DNA of 64,000 nucleotides from Campylobacter concisus (lineage in GTDB: Bacteria; Campylobacterota; Campylobacteria; Campylobacterales; Campylobacteraceae), in assembly GCF_003048835.2 (NCBI RefSeq), contig NZ_CP060705.1, forward strand, positions 1,922,001-1,986,000. The letters run 5' to 3'. Each line of letters begins with the position of its first letter. The first letter of the stretch is position 1. The notes beneath the pieces were generated by a model. It was not told the origin of the DNA, made no database searches, and was given only the letters and a program-made list of their open reading frames with translations. Below, one piece after another: positions 45,450 through 54,018 of the stretch. Made by a program: the position numbers and the translations under genes.

Positions 45450-46403
45450 ATGCAGACAATGAACCAAATCGCAGCTAGAGTTTTAGAGATAGAAGCAAAC
45501 GAACTTTTAAGACACGCTAAAAATTTAGCCATAGAAGACGCTGTAAATTTGATATATAACGCAAAGGGCAAGGTCATAGTCACAGGCGTAGGCAAGAGCG
45601 GTCATGTGGGCGCAAAGATCGCTGCTACGCTTGCAAGCACTGGCACGCCAAGCTTTTTCTTACACCCAACAGAGGCTATGCACGGCGACCTTGGCATGAT
45701 AGAAAAGGACGATGTTTTGTTAGCCATTAGCTTTAGTGGCGAGAGCGATGAGCTTATCAAAATTTTGCCTCACGTAAAGCGTTTTGGCGTGAAAATCATC
45801 GCAATGGCAAGAAGCATATCAAGCTCGCTTGGTAAATTTAGCGACGCGTTTATCACTACCGACGTAGAGAAAGAGGCCTGCCCACTAAATGCCGCCCCAA
45901 CAGCATCAACCACGCTAACGTTAGCTCTTGGCGATGCGTTAGCTGTTTGTTTGATGCAAAAGCGCGGCTTTAAAAAAGAGGACTTTGCAAATTTTCATCC
46001 AGGTGGCAGCCTTGGCAAAAGGCTATTTTTAAAGGTCAAAGATGTGATGAGAAGCGAAAATTTACCGATAGTTCGCTGGAATGCAACACTAAAAAGTGCG
46101 ATCGATACGATGACGCATGGCAAGCTTGGCACGGTTCTTATCGTTGATAAAGATGGCGTGCTAAATGCCCTTTTAAGTGACGGCGATCTTAGGCGTGCGC
46201 TTATGAGAGAGGACTTTGACTTAGACGAGCCAGCGATGAAATTTGCAACACTGCATCCAAAAGAGATAGATAACAAAGAGATGTTAGCAGTAGATGCGTT
46301 AGCCCTCATAGAAAAGTATAAAATTCAGCTTCTAGCCGTCGTAGAAAATGGCGTTCCTGTGGGCGTTTTACACATCCACGACCTTGCAAATTTAGGACTA
46401 TAA
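45450..46403 (+). CDS. kpsF: Arabinose-5-phosphate isomerase (KpsF/KdsD family)
   Basis: Interconverts ribulose-5-phosphate and arabinose-5-phosphate, the first step to KDO for lipooligosaccharide. An N-terminal SIS domain (VTGVGKSGHVGAKIAATLASTG with HPTEAMHGDLGM) is followed by two CBS domains (about 200-315). 317 aa, family length. It starts 9 bases after rnj, in the same operon. KdsD and KpsF names are used interchangeably for this single-copy type. Confidence 0.92.
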   Translation: MQTMNQIAARVLEIEANELLRHAKNLAIEDAVNLIYNAKGKVIVTGVGKSGHVGAKIAATLASTGTPSFFLHPTEAMHGDLGMIEKDDVLLAISFSGESDELIKILPHVKRFGVKIIAMARSISSSLGKFSDAFITTDVEKEACPLNAAPTASTTLTLALGDALAVCLMQKRGFKKEDFANFHPGGSLGKRLFLKVKDVMRSENLPIVRWNATLKSAIDTMTHGKLGTVLIVDKDGVLNALLSDGDLRRALMREDFDLDEPAMKFATLHPKEIDNKEMLAVDALALIEKYKIQLLAVVENGVPVGVLHIHDLANLGL

Positions 46404-46404
46404 A

Positions 46405-47178
46405 ATGGAAAAAACAAGACTAAACAAATTTATCTCACATAACACAAACTACTCACGCCGTGAGGCAGATGAGCTGATAAAAGCTGGCAAGGTTAGCATA
46501 GCAGGGCGTGTGGTTAGCGACCTTGCTACGAGCGTAGACGAAGATGACAAAGTGCGTATAAATGGCCGTTTGATAAAGCTGAAAAAAGAATTTACAGTTA
46601 TCGTTTATCACAAACAAAAGGGCGAGCTAGTTAGCAAGAAAGATGACCGCGGACGAAAAACGATATATGACACGTTAGATAAGAAATTTGCCAAATTTGT
46701 TAGCGTAGGACGCTTAGACTACGCAAGCGAGGGGCTACTTTTACTAACTGACGCCCCAGCGATCGCCACAGCGCTAATGAATAGCGACTTAGAGCGCGAA
46801 TACTACCTAAAGGTAAAAGGCGAGGTAACAAAAGAGGTGATAGAAGCTATGACAAATGGCTTTTTCGCCAAGGACGCCACCAAAGGCGCTCACGCAAAAA
46901 CAACTATAAAATCAATGGAATTTAAGCCATTTCTAGCCTACAAAGTCTTTGGCTCAAGTGGCGGCTATACAAAACTAAAGGTCATCATCAACGAGGGTCA
47001 AAACAGGGAGCTTCGTCGCTTCTTTGGCTACTTTGACCTTGAAGTGATGGATCTAAAACGTGTTAGTTTTGGGCGTGTTAGCCTTGATATGCTAAAGCCT
47101 GGTAAATGGCGCTATTTCGAAAATAGCGAATACGAAGACCTAAGAGACTTTTTAAAGGTTAATAACGTTAGATACTAA
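46405..47178 (+). CDS. rluB: RsuA/RluB-family pseudouridine synthase
   Basis: 257 aa with N-terminal S4 domain (RLNKFISHNTNYSRREADELIKAGKV) split by a linker from the synthase domain, whose catalytic Asp is in VGRLDYASEGLLLLT, followed by NEGQNRELRRFFG. RluB (23S U2605) is the likeliest member because the family is usually represented by it in Campylobacterota; RluE or RsuA cannot be excluded. One base after kpsF. Confidence 0.85.
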   Translation: MEKTRLNKFISHNTNYSRREADELIKAGKVSIAGRVVSDLATSVDEDDKVRINGRLIKLKKEFTVIVYHKQKGELVSKKDDRGRKTIYDTLDKKFAKFVSVGRLDYASEGLLLLTDAPAIATALMNSDLEREYYLKVKGEVTKEVIEAMTNGFFAKDATKGAHAKTTIKSMEFKPFLAYKVFGSSGGYTKLKVIINEGQNRELRRFFGYFDLEVMDLKRVSFGRVSLDMLKPGKWRYFENSEYEDLRDFLKVNNVRY

Positions 47179-47236
47179 CATTTTGGCTTGTTTTTCTAAC
47201 GAAGAGGCAAATTAAATTTATAAAAATGAAGAAGAA

Positions 47237-48067
47237 ATGAAAAAGATTGTTCTTTTATCTGTGATCTTACTTACTACTGGCTTCTCTAAAGATCTTTTTG
47301 AGCTTGGGCTTGAAGCTTACGATAAGGGCGAGTTTGATAAAGCCGCCAAGCAATGGCAAAGAGGTTGTAATGATGGAAATATTGATAGTTGCACTAATTT
47401 AGGAACTTTATATGAAAACGGTCAAGGTGTGGCGCAGGACTATAATAAAGCAGCCGCCTTGTATAAACACGCTTGTGATAGTAAAGATGCTATTGGTTGC
47501 TATAATCTAGGTGGTTTTTATGAAAGAGGGCAAGGAGTAGAGCAAGACTATACCAAAGCTGCCAAACTATACAAAAAAGCTTGTGATGGCAATGTTGCCC
47601 AAGCCTACCATAATTTGGGAGTTTTATATATAAACGGTCATGGCGTAGAGAAAGACTATTATAAAGCAGCTCAATTATGGCAAAAAGCTTGCAGTGACAA
47701 ATATAGCATAAGCTGTTATAATTTAGGGATTTTATACAATATTGGTCAAGGTATAAAACAAGACTATTATAAAGCAGCCGATCTATACAAACAAGCTTGT
47801 GATGATGGAGTTAGTGATAGCTGTTCTAGTTTAGGAATTTTATATGAAAACGGTCAAGGCGTAAAACAAGACTACAGCAAATCAGTAGAATTGTATGAAA
47901 AAGCTTGCAATAATGGATACAATCGTGGTTGTTTTAATTTAGGAGCTTTTTATCTAAAAGGAAAAGGCGCAAAACAAGACTATCACATAGCAAAAGAATA
48001 TTTTGGTAAGGCTTGCAAATTAGGGTTTCAATCAGGATGCGATTTTTACAAAAAATTAAACAAATAG
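47237..48067 (+). CDS. Sel1-repeat (Hcp-like) periplasmic protein, copy 1, 276 aa
   Basis: A signal peptide (1-17, TTGFS-KDLF) precedes seven Sel1-like helical repeats of about 36 residues with the paired-cysteine pattern typical of Helicobacter cysteine-rich proteins (ACDxGxxxxCxNLGxLYxxGQGVxQDYxKAAxLYxKAC). Such proteins act as protein-binding scaffolds; the partner is unknown. One repeat (VAQAYHNLGVLY) has lost its usual cysteine. The first 200 bases and the leader are nearly identical to the gene at 48292, showing recent duplication. Confidence 0.88.
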   Translation: MKKIVLLSVILLTTGFSKDLFELGLEAYDKGEFDKAAKQWQRGCNDGNIDSCTNLGTLYENGQGVAQDYNKAAALYKHACDSKDAIGCYNLGGFYERGQGVEQDYTKAAKLYKKACDGNVAQAYHNLGVLYINGHGVEKDYYKAAQLWQKACSDKYSISCYNLGILYNIGQGIKQDYYKAADLYKQACDDGVSDSCSSLGILYENGQGVKQDYSKSVELYEKACNNGYNRGCFNLGAFYLKGKGAKQDYHIAKEYFGKACKLGFQSGCDFYKKLNK

Positions 48068-48114
48068 CGCCTTAATACTAAAAACAACCCAGTGAGCTCT
48101 AATAAATTTATATC

Positions 48115-48225
48115 TTATTTTATAAAAAGTAGGATCTTTATAGGTTTTATGAGCATTTCTCCGCGTGCTGCGTAGAGCAAGACCTCTTTAAAGTAGTTGT
48201 CGTTTATACAATAGGTGTGAAATTT
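48115..48225 (-). pseudogene. Duplicated 3' stub of the NosL-like gene
   Basis: A minus-strand frame of 36 residues (KFHTYCINDNYFKEVLLYAA ... KILLFIK, stop at 48115) matches the C-terminal end of the gene at 48887-49396 (EFHTYGINDNYFKEVLLYAA). Nothing of the rest of that gene is present. It lies between the two Sel1-repeat copies and shows that the duplicated block extended past the Sel1 gene into its convergent neighbour. Confidence 0.82.
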
Positions 48226-48291
48226 ATACACTAACATTAGGCTTGTTTCTCTAACAAAGAGGCAAATTAAATTTATAAAAATGAAGAAAAA

Positions 48292-48876
48292 ATGAAAAAG
48301 ATTGTTCTTTTATCTCTGATCTTACTTACTACTGGCTTCTCTAAAGATCTTTTTGAGCTTGGGTTTGAAGCTTACAACAAAGGCGAGTTTGATAAAGCCG
48401 CCAAACAATGGCAAAAAGCTTGCGACGATAATGTTACTCGAGCTTGTCATAACTTAGGAGTTTTATACGAGGATGCCAAAGGCGTAAAACAAGACTATCG
48501 CAAAGCAGCCGAGTTATATAAACGATCATGCTATGGTGGATTTGTTGGTAGCTGCCTAAATTTAGGTGTTTTATATATAAAAGATCGAGGGGTAGAGCAA
48601 GACTATAACAAGGCTACCGAGCTATATAAAAAGGCTTGCGACGGCGATATCGCCGAAGCTTGCCATAACTTAGGTGCCTTATATGCGCTAGGCAAAGGCA
48701 CAAAGAAGGACTATGACTCGGCAAAAAGATACGTTTTTAAAGCTTGCGCTCTAGGTTTCCAAGATGGGTGCGACTACCTTAATAAAATGATTGCCGCAGA
48801 TGATAATGATGAAAAGATTGAGATCATATTTAAAACTATGATTAAAACGATCAATCATCTAAAACAAATCGACTAA
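48292..48876 (+). CDS. Sel1-repeat (Hcp-like) periplasmic protein, copy 2, 194 aa
   Basis: Same leader, signal peptide and first repeat as the copy at 47237, but four repeats in place of seven and a distinct C-terminal tail (MIAADDNDEKIEIIFK). Cysteine pairs are kept in most repeats. The duplicated leader includes about 60 bases upstream of the start, beginning near the stop codon of rluB in the parent. It converges on the NosL-like gene. Confidence 0.87.
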   Translation: MKKIVLLSLILLTTGFSKDLFELGFEAYNKGEFDKAAKQWQKACDDNVTRACHNLGVLYEDAKGVKQDYRKAAELYKRSCYGGFVGSCLNLGVLYIKDRGVEQDYNKATELYKKACDGDIAEACHNLGALYALGKGTKKDYDSAKRYVFKACALGFQDGCDYLNKMIAADDNDEKIEIIFKTMIKTINHLKQID

Positions 48877-48886
48877 CTTCGTAAAT

Positions 48887-49396
48887 TTATATCTTATTTT
48901 CTGAAAGTAGGATGTTTATATATGGATTTAGCAGTGTTTCGCCACGTGCTGCGTAGAGCAAGACCTCTTTAAAGTAGTTGTCGTTTATGCCGTAAGTGTG
49001 AAACTCATACGCCCCTATGCCGTATCCCATCGGCGTGATATCGATCCTCGAGTACCAAGCATCTTGCGCTAGGATGTAGCGGTTTGTATCTCTTGAATAG
49101 ACATATAGCTTGATCTTATCTTTGCTCTTTTGCGCCATATACCAGATGAAAGAATTTGTGATGTCGTTAAAGAAGTAGATGTCGCCATTGGGCATGATCG
49201 CCTGGGCTGTGTCGTTGTTATCAGCTATGAGCGTTCTGCTCTCATAACATATAAATTTATTTGGAGTAAGCTGTTCTATGGGCTCAGACTTACCGTTATT
49301 TAGTACTAAAATTTTATCGTCGCTTATATCGGCATTATAGGCGAGCACGGCTAAGACTAGAGCCAACAAACAAAGAGAAAAAATTTGCTTTATCAA
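48887..49396 (-). CDS. NosL-like envelope protein lacking the CxxCGM copper site
   Basis: 169 aa from TTG 49396, which overlaps the upstream stop as TTGA with GAGG before it; longer frames reach 49456. An N-terminal hydrophobic segment anchors or exports it. The body follows NosL: a GDIYFFNDITNSFIWYM stretch, YVYSRD, AWYSRIDITPMGYGIGAYEF. Where canonical NosL has CxxCGM, only ICYESR with a single cysteine remains. Last gene of the mcc-type run; probably helps copper delivery in a changed role, or binds another ligand. A stub of its 3' end lies at 48115-48225. Confidence 0.72.
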   Translation of the reverse strand: MIKQIFSLCLLALVLAVLAYNADISDDKILVLNNGKSEPIEQLTPNKFICYESRTLIADNNDTAQAIMPNGDIYFFNDITNSFIWYMAQKSKDKIKLYVYSRDTNRYILAQDAWYSRIDITPMGYGIGAYEFHTYGINDNYFKEVLLYAARGETLLNPYINILLSENKI

Positions 49397-50346
49397 AATA
49401 AAAATCCTCTTAACAAATAGTATTTGAGCACGTAAAGCGAGCAGATCAGCACGCAAACACTTAGCCAGATCGATGAAAATTTAAGCTTGTGCGAGTAGTT
49501 TGTCTTTGTGATGATCTCCACAAGATATGGCATAAGGCCGTAAAAAATGCCCAAAAATAAACTGCCCCAGATGAGGTAGCCAACGTAATAATAGTCGCTT
49601 CTTAGCATGCAGTATGGGCACTTGTGATTTGGCTGCTCATAAACGTAAAGACCAAAAAAGTAGGTGATAGCGTAGTAGCTAAGCACTAAAAATAGCAAAT
49701 TTGCCACAAAGCTTGCCATGCTTTGCTTTAAGAAATTTAGCGCCAAAATGACAAAAAATAGCACGAAAAAGGCACTCACTAAGCCAAAATTTGTATAGCC
49801 AAATGGCAGCTTTGGAGCTTGAAAAGTGACAGAACAGCAAAAGACTGGCACTTTTAGTGGGATATTATAAAAAAACGAAATTTCTATGCCAAGCTCGAGC
49901 AGTATCATCACAAAAAGGCAGATAAAAATGGCATATTTTTTCTTTAGATATGGGAAATTTAGAGCCTGCAAGTCGAGCCTATTTATAACTAGCCAGATAC
50001 CAAGTCCAAAGATGAGTAAAATTTTAGTGAGCATCAAGATGCCACCAAATTTATTTGAGCCGATCACACCAGCCGAGCACATAGCCCCTGGCACGATGTC
50101 AGAGAGCTCGTTTAGACAAAGTGCAAAAAATATAAACAAAACGATCTTTGTGCAGACGCTAAAGAGCAAGATCGTATTTACAAGGTAGTTTTGCTTCTCA
50201 AGTGAGTATTGAAGCGATGTTAGTGCGTTATAGTCCCACGATTTCACGATCCTGACGACATAAAATAGCGAAATACTCATCAAAACTAACAGCACAAACT
50301 CCGCTAACAAAAAGGCGATAACGGCGTTTGATAAAAATACACTCAT
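49393..50346 (-). CDS. Polytopic membrane protein with CPYC motif
   Basis: 317 aa with about eight transmembrane helices. Periplasmic or loop cysteines include GAMCSAG, PVFCCSVTF and a redox-like C-P-Y-C in NHKCPYCMLRSDYY. No family is recognised. Both ends are translationally coupled: its start overlaps the ABC ATPase stop (ATGA) and its stop overlaps the NosL-like start. The cysteines and the NosL and ABC neighbours suggest a role in copper or thiol handling for the sulfite reductase; this is inference. Confidence 0.7.
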   Translation of the reverse strand: MSVFLSNAVIAFLLAEFVLLVLMSISLFYVVRIVKSWDYNALTSLQYSLEKQNYLVNTILLFSVCTKIVLFIFFALCLNELSDIVPGAMCSAGVIGSNKFGGILMLTKILLIFGLGIWLVINRLDLQALNFPYLKKKYAIFICLFVMILLELGIEISFFYNIPLKVPVFCCSVTFQAPKLPFGYTNFGLVSAFFVLFFVILALNFLKQSMASFVANLLFLVLSYYAITYFFGLYVYEQPNHKCPYCMLRSDYYYVGYLIWGSLFLGIFYGLMPYLVEIITKTNYSHKLKFSSIWLSVCVLICSLYVLKYYLLRGFLF

Positions 50347-51011
50347 ACTATCTCTCCATTTTGCAGGCTAACAACTCTATCTGTGGCGCTTAGCTCGTCA
50401 AAAATGCTATCGTGAGTGGCAACTATAACGCTTTTTTTAAGCGCCTTAAATGACTCTAGTAAGCCTAAAAACGCACGTGCGTTATCTCTATCTAAATTTG
50501 CCGTTGGCTCATCAGCCAAAATGATATCCGCATCCATTGATAAAGCCCTAGCCACCGCACATCTTTGGCGCTCGCCGCCGCTTAAATTTGATACGTTTTC
50601 ATCTCTTTTGTGAGCGATGTTTGCAAGCTCAAGAGCCCTTTTTATCATCTCTTCACGCACGTTCGCCTTGAAATTTGTTAGAGCAAACGGAGCTAACAAA
50701 TTTTCATAGACGCTTAAACCCTCTATGAGGTTAAAATTTTGAAAAACAAGCCCAAGCCTTTTGTGCCTAAACTCGGAGCAAAATGCGTCAGGCAGCTTTG
50801 CTATGTTAGTGCCGTCTATCAAAATTTCCCCGCTAGTTGGCTTTTGAAGTAGGGCGATGAGCGAGAGTAGGGTGCTTTTGCCACTTCCGCTAACGCCTTT
50901 TAGTATGACTAACTCGCCGTTATTAACATCTAAATTTATATTTTTTAGAGCACAAAACTCGTTTTGTTTGCCTTGGTTATAGACTAGGCTAACGCCTCTA
51001 ATGTTTATCAT
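50343..51011 (-). CDS. ABC transporter ATPase, MacB/LolD type
   Basis: 222-aa ATPase with Walker A GVSGSGKSTLL, Q-loop FQNFNLIEGLSVYENL, signature LSGGERQRCAVARAL and Walker B IILADEPTANLD followed by the switch His in ATHDS. The set is typical of the MacB/LolD/FtsE group, which drive mechanotransmission or lipoprotein release rather than uptake. Coupled to the permease upstream and the CPYC membrane protein downstream by 4-base overlaps. Confidence 0.92.
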   Translation of the reverse strand: MINIRGVSLVYNQGKQNEFCALKNINLDVNNGELVILKGVSGSGKSTLLSLIALLQKPTSGEILIDGTNIAKLPDAFCSEFRHKRLGLVFQNFNLIEGLSVYENLLAPFALTNFKANVREEMIKRALELANIAHKRDENVSNLSGGERQRCAVARALSMDADIILADEPTANLDRDNARAFLGLLESFKALKKSVIVATHDSIFDELSATDRVVSLQNGEIV

Positions 51012-52117
51012 TTTAGCCCCTCATTTATGTCGCCACACGCCACACGCCACGACGGGATAAGCACAAATGCCAAAAATGGTATGACGCCAAAGACGAAGAT
51101 CAAAAAGAGCTTATCAAACTCCAAAATAGGCGTGAAATTTGTAAAATTTAAAAGCTCATCGCCTAAAAATATCCCCTTTAAAAACGGCGCATTTAGCACA
51201 AATACAAAGAGATAAGCTAACATAACGCCAAGCAAAAATGCGCTAACGCTAACAATGAAATTTTGTATAAATTTTAAAAAAATGATCTCTTTTATACTAA
51301 AGCCGATACTTCGCAAAATAGCTATCTCACGCTTTTTACTGCCGTAAGCAAGTGAAATTTGGTTTTTAAGTAGCACGAAAAATATTAGCATAACACTAAC
51401 ATAAATACTCATAAAAATTCCACCCTTATAGTAGTAAAGGTGCCTAATGTTTGCCACCTCGTCTTCTATGCTAATGGCAAATGAGTTTGGATATAAATTC
51501 TCTATCTTTAATGCCACTTGGCTGATCTCGTCGCTATTTGGCACATCGACATAGAGCTTTGTGTATTCTTCATCTTTTAAATTTAAGATAGCTCTTAGCG
51601 TTTTTGGGTGCAAAAATATCGCGTTATTTGTGATAAGTCCGCTTTGTTTTGGCATGGTTTTTACTATCTTTACTGGTATCATGCGCTCTTCTGTTAAGAA
51701 GTTAAAGCTCTCATCGTAGTAAAGCTCATTCATAGCCGCCTTTACGCCCTCGCCAACGATCATCTCGTCTTCTTTTAGGCTATCATCCTCATATAGATGA
51801 AACCAGACGCGCTTTTGCACAAAATAATACTCCCCATCAACCACGCCCCTAACGTCAGCCACGCCATCGATCTTTGAGATGTCGTAGATGTAGCCAGGGT
51901 GCATGAGATCGTTTTTGCCAGCACGAAATGCGCTAACTACGATGCTTGAGCGATCTTTTACCAAGCTTATGAGATCATGCTGGATCGAGCCAGAGATGAA
52001 AAGCACCGAGCTTAGCACGAAGATAATGAGCGCAAATAGACAAAAGCTAAAAAGGTGGTCTTTTTTGTCTTTAAAGAGCAGGACCACAGCGTAGTTTATG
52101 AAATTTCTACTTATCAT
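51008..52117 (-). CDS. ABC transporter permease, FtsX/MacB type
   Basis: 369 aa from ATG 52117 (AAGG eight bases upstream; a TTG two codons earlier is less likely). TM1 about 25-46, a large periplasmic domain about 47-230, then three TM helices in the FtsX-like C-terminal half with YGSKKREIAILRSIGFS. It matches the permeases found beside nosL in copper-maturation loci. Partner of the ATPase at 50343. Confidence 0.88.
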   Translation of the reverse strand: MISRNFINYAVVLLFKDKKDHLFSFCLFALIIFVLSSVLFISGSIQHDLISLVKDRSSIVVSAFRAGKNDLMHPGYIYDISKIDGVADVRGVVDGEYYFVQKRVWFHLYEDDSLKEDEMIVGEGVKAAMNELYYDESFNFLTEERMIPVKIVKTMPKQSGLITNNAIFLHPKTLRAILNLKDEEYTKLYVDVPNSDEISQVALKIENLYPNSFAISIEDEVANIRHLYYYKGGIFMSIYVSVMLIFFVLLKNQISLAYGSKKREIAILRSIGFSIKEIIFLKFIQNFIVSVSAFLLGVMLAYLFVFVLNAPFLKGIFLGDELLNFTNFTPILEFDKLFLIFVFGVIPFLAFVLIPSWRVACGDINEGLK

Positions 52118-52292
52118 AGACAAAGCCTTTTTGCTCTTTTAGGCTAAAGCTAGAAGCTAAATTTGCCCTTGTTATCTTTGAAATTTCTCTTAGCTCATCT
52201 TGCTTTGCTTTGCGGTCAAAGCTAAGGTAGTGCGCTGCCAAAAGCGTGTAAGAGAGTCCAAAAAATAACGCCAAAAATGCTAGAAATTTCAC
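52107..52292 (-). CDS. Small membrane-anchored protein, 61 aa
   Basis: One N-terminal hydrophobic helix (1-20) and a charged C-terminal part (FDRKAKQDELREISKITRANL). It starts 1 base after nosL and overlaps the permease start by 11 bases, so it is part of the operon. No domain recognised; it could be a small accessory subunit of the ABC unit. Confidence 0.65.
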   Translation of the reverse strand: MKFLAFLALFFGLSYTLLAAHYLSFDRKAKQDELREISKITRANLASSFSLKEQKGFVYDK

Positions 52293-52293
52293 T

Positions 52294-52752
52294 TTATTTA
52301 CCGATAAATGTCTTTATCTCGTCAAATTTTATGACACCTTTGCCAGCGTGATCTTTCATAAAGCTATTTGCCTTTGCTTCGTCTTTAAATGGGATAAACT
52401 CCTCGCCCATCGGTCCAAAAACGTTTGAGCCATGAACGTAAAACGCCTCTTTTGCATCAAGCTTTTCAAGCGTGTAATAATCACTCACATAAGCCTCTTT
52501 CGCCACCTCATCAGCGAAGTAAAATTGCGCCATATCTTTTACGCCGTCAAAGTAATAGTCCTTGCCACCAGCCTTTATAAGCGTCGCCCACTGCTTGTTT
52601 TTTATAGGCATGCCACACACCGCACATCTTGCGTCCTTTGGCAGCTCGATGCGCTCTTTTGCCCCTTTATAGGCGTTTATGTTTGCCTCACTAGTCAAAT
52701 TTCCAGCCCACAAGGCAAAAACCGCACTAAGCAACAAAGCTATAAATTTCAT
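52294..52752 (-). CDS. nosL: NosL-type copper chaperone
   Basis: 152 aa with signal peptide (1-16) and the canonical copper motif C-A-V-C-G-M-P about residue 43-49, followed by KDYYFDGVKDMAQFYF and FGPMGEEFIPF. NosL proteins bind Cu(I) for the assembly of copper enzymes. Here it sits in a sulfite reductase cluster without nosZ, consistent with the known heme-copper active site of MccA. The N-terminal cysteine of a lipobox is not evident. Start overlaps the upstream stop as ATGA. Confidence 0.88.
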   Translation of the reverse strand: MKFIALLLSAVFALWAGNLTSEANINAYKGAKERIELPKDARCAVCGMPIKNKQWATLIKAGGKDYYFDGVKDMAQFYFADEVAKEAYVSDYYTLEKLDAKEAFYVHGSNVFGPMGEEFIPFKDEAKANSFMKDHAGKGVIKFDEIKTFIGK

Positions 52753-53291
52753 CTTATCTCCTTTAATCTCTCTTTTTCTAACTCGCCCTTTTCATAGAGC
52801 TTTTTTAACATCTCATCATCAAAGTCTATCTCGTAGTAGCCCTTTACAAACTCACTAAATTTAGCAAACTCATCAAAAGCATATCCAAGCAGCCAGCGTC
52901 CGCCGTTATTGCCACCGACTAAATTTTGATGCTCCGTCCCGTCATACCAGATAAAAAAGGTCGTTTGCTCTATCTCATCTGGCAAGAAGTAAGAGCGAAA
53001 TTTAGCAGCTTCGTCACTATAAATTTGCTCTACTACGCTTTTATCAGAACCAGCACTTAGCGAATTTAGCTCATTTTCGTGATCAAACCCTCTAACCAGC
53101 ACCGCCTCGCGCGTAAATATCACGTCTAGTAGATCGCCCTGCCCGTTATCTACTACGTATCTTAGGCTATTTTCATCCTCTTTTTTAGAAATGAGCCTTA
53201 GATAATCTTCTCCTGGCTCTAAAAAAGCACTATCAAGTAGATAAAGTGCCTCTAGGCTTGCCTCTTTATTGCCCCAGTTTTTAAAGCTCAT
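52749..53291 (-). CDS. Hypothetical acidic protein of the mcc-type cluster, 180 aa
   Basis: Start ATG 53291 is chosen because it overlaps the stop of the Sel1 gene by one base (TGATG); the open frame extends to 53324. No signal peptide, so probably cytosolic. Acidic and aromatic (IWYDGTEHQNLVGG, RWLLGYAFDEFAKF). The central GRWLLGYAFDEFAKF and the preceding hydrophobic strand faintly recall SMI1/KNR4-type folds, but no assignment is made. Coupled on both sides, so it is a genuine operon member. Confidence 0.7.
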   Translation of the reverse strand: MSFKNWGNKEASLEALYLLDSAFLEPGEDYLRLISKKEDENSLRYVVDNGQGDLLDVIFTREAVLVRGFDHENELNSLSAGSDKSVVEQIYSDEAAKFRSYFLPDEIEQTTFFIWYDGTEHQNLVGGNNGGRWLLGYAFDEFAKFSEFVKGYYEIDFDDEMLKKLYEKGELEKERLKEIR

Positions 53292-54010
53292 CAATTCTTT
53301 CCTAAAATTTCTAAATTCTCGCACGCCTCTTTTAAGCCATTTTTGCAGCTTTTAGTGAAAATTTCACGTGCTTTTTCCACGTCTTCTTTCACGCCTTTGC
53401 CCTCAGCTAGCATGATAGCGTAGTTGTTGCAGCCTTTTTCATAGGCGTATATGCACGCTTGCTCGTAAAGCTTTGTCGCTTTTGTAAGGTTTTGATCAAC
53501 CCCTTGTCCATAAACATATAAAAAGCCAAGATTGTCACATCCTATACCAGCTTCGTTTGCGCAAGCCATCTCGTAGTTTGCTTTGGCTTTTGCGTAGTCT
53601 TTCTCGACGCCTTCGCCCTGAGCGTATAGGTAGCCAAGGTTGCTACAACCCATGCCGTCCCCTGCCTTGCAGGCCTTTTCATAGAGCTCTTTTGCCTTTT
53701 TTAGATCTTTTTCTACGCCAGTGCCATTTGCATAAAGCAAGCCAAGGTTGCTGCAAGCCATAGAGAAATTTTGATCGCAAGCCTTTTCATAAAGCATTGC
53801 CGCCTTTGCCTCGTCCTTTTTGACGTTGCCATCACCCCTGCTGTAAAGCACAGCTAGGTTGTAGCAGCCTGATGCCTTTTTCTCTTTGTCACAAGCATAT
53901 TCATAAATTTGCGCTAGTTTGTTGTGATCATCTTTTGCGTTTAAAGCCTCTTTTATGTAGCCAGCATTTAAAACGCACAAACTAGCAGCCAGTAAAATCA
54001 AACTCTTCAT
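53291..54010 (-). CDS. Sel1-repeat (Hcp-like) periplasmic protein in the mcc-type cluster
   Basis: 239 aa from ATG 54010 (AGGAG five bases upstream; a second ATG at 54013 is closer to the site). Signal peptide 1-16 (CVLNA-GYIKEA), then about six Sel1 repeats with regular cysteine pairs (KACDQNFSMACSNLGLLY, ANGTGVEKDLKKAKELYEKAC). Likely scaffold for assembly of the periplasmic reductase. Lies 8 bases after the ccsBA gene. Only distantly similar to the duplicated copies at 47237 and 48292. Confidence 0.88.
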   Translation of the reverse strand: MKSLILLAASLCVLNAGYIKEALNAKDDHNKLAQIYEYACDKEKKASGCYNLAVLYSRGDGNVKKDEAKAAMLYEKACDQNFSMACSNLGLLYANGTGVEKDLKKAKELYEKACKAGDGMGCSNLGYLYAQGEGVEKDYAKAKANYEMACANEAGIGCDNLGFLYVYGQGVDQNLTKATKLYEQACIYAYEKGCNNYAIMLAEGKGVKEDVEKAREIFTKSCKNGLKEACENLEILGKN

Positions 54011-54018
54011 CATATCTC

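Noticed and set aside
47222-47241. Tiny upstream frame ATG-AAG-AAG-AAA-TGA overlapping the Sel1 gene start
   Set aside because: The GAAGAAG run is better explained as the ribosome site; four codons give no evidence of translation control.
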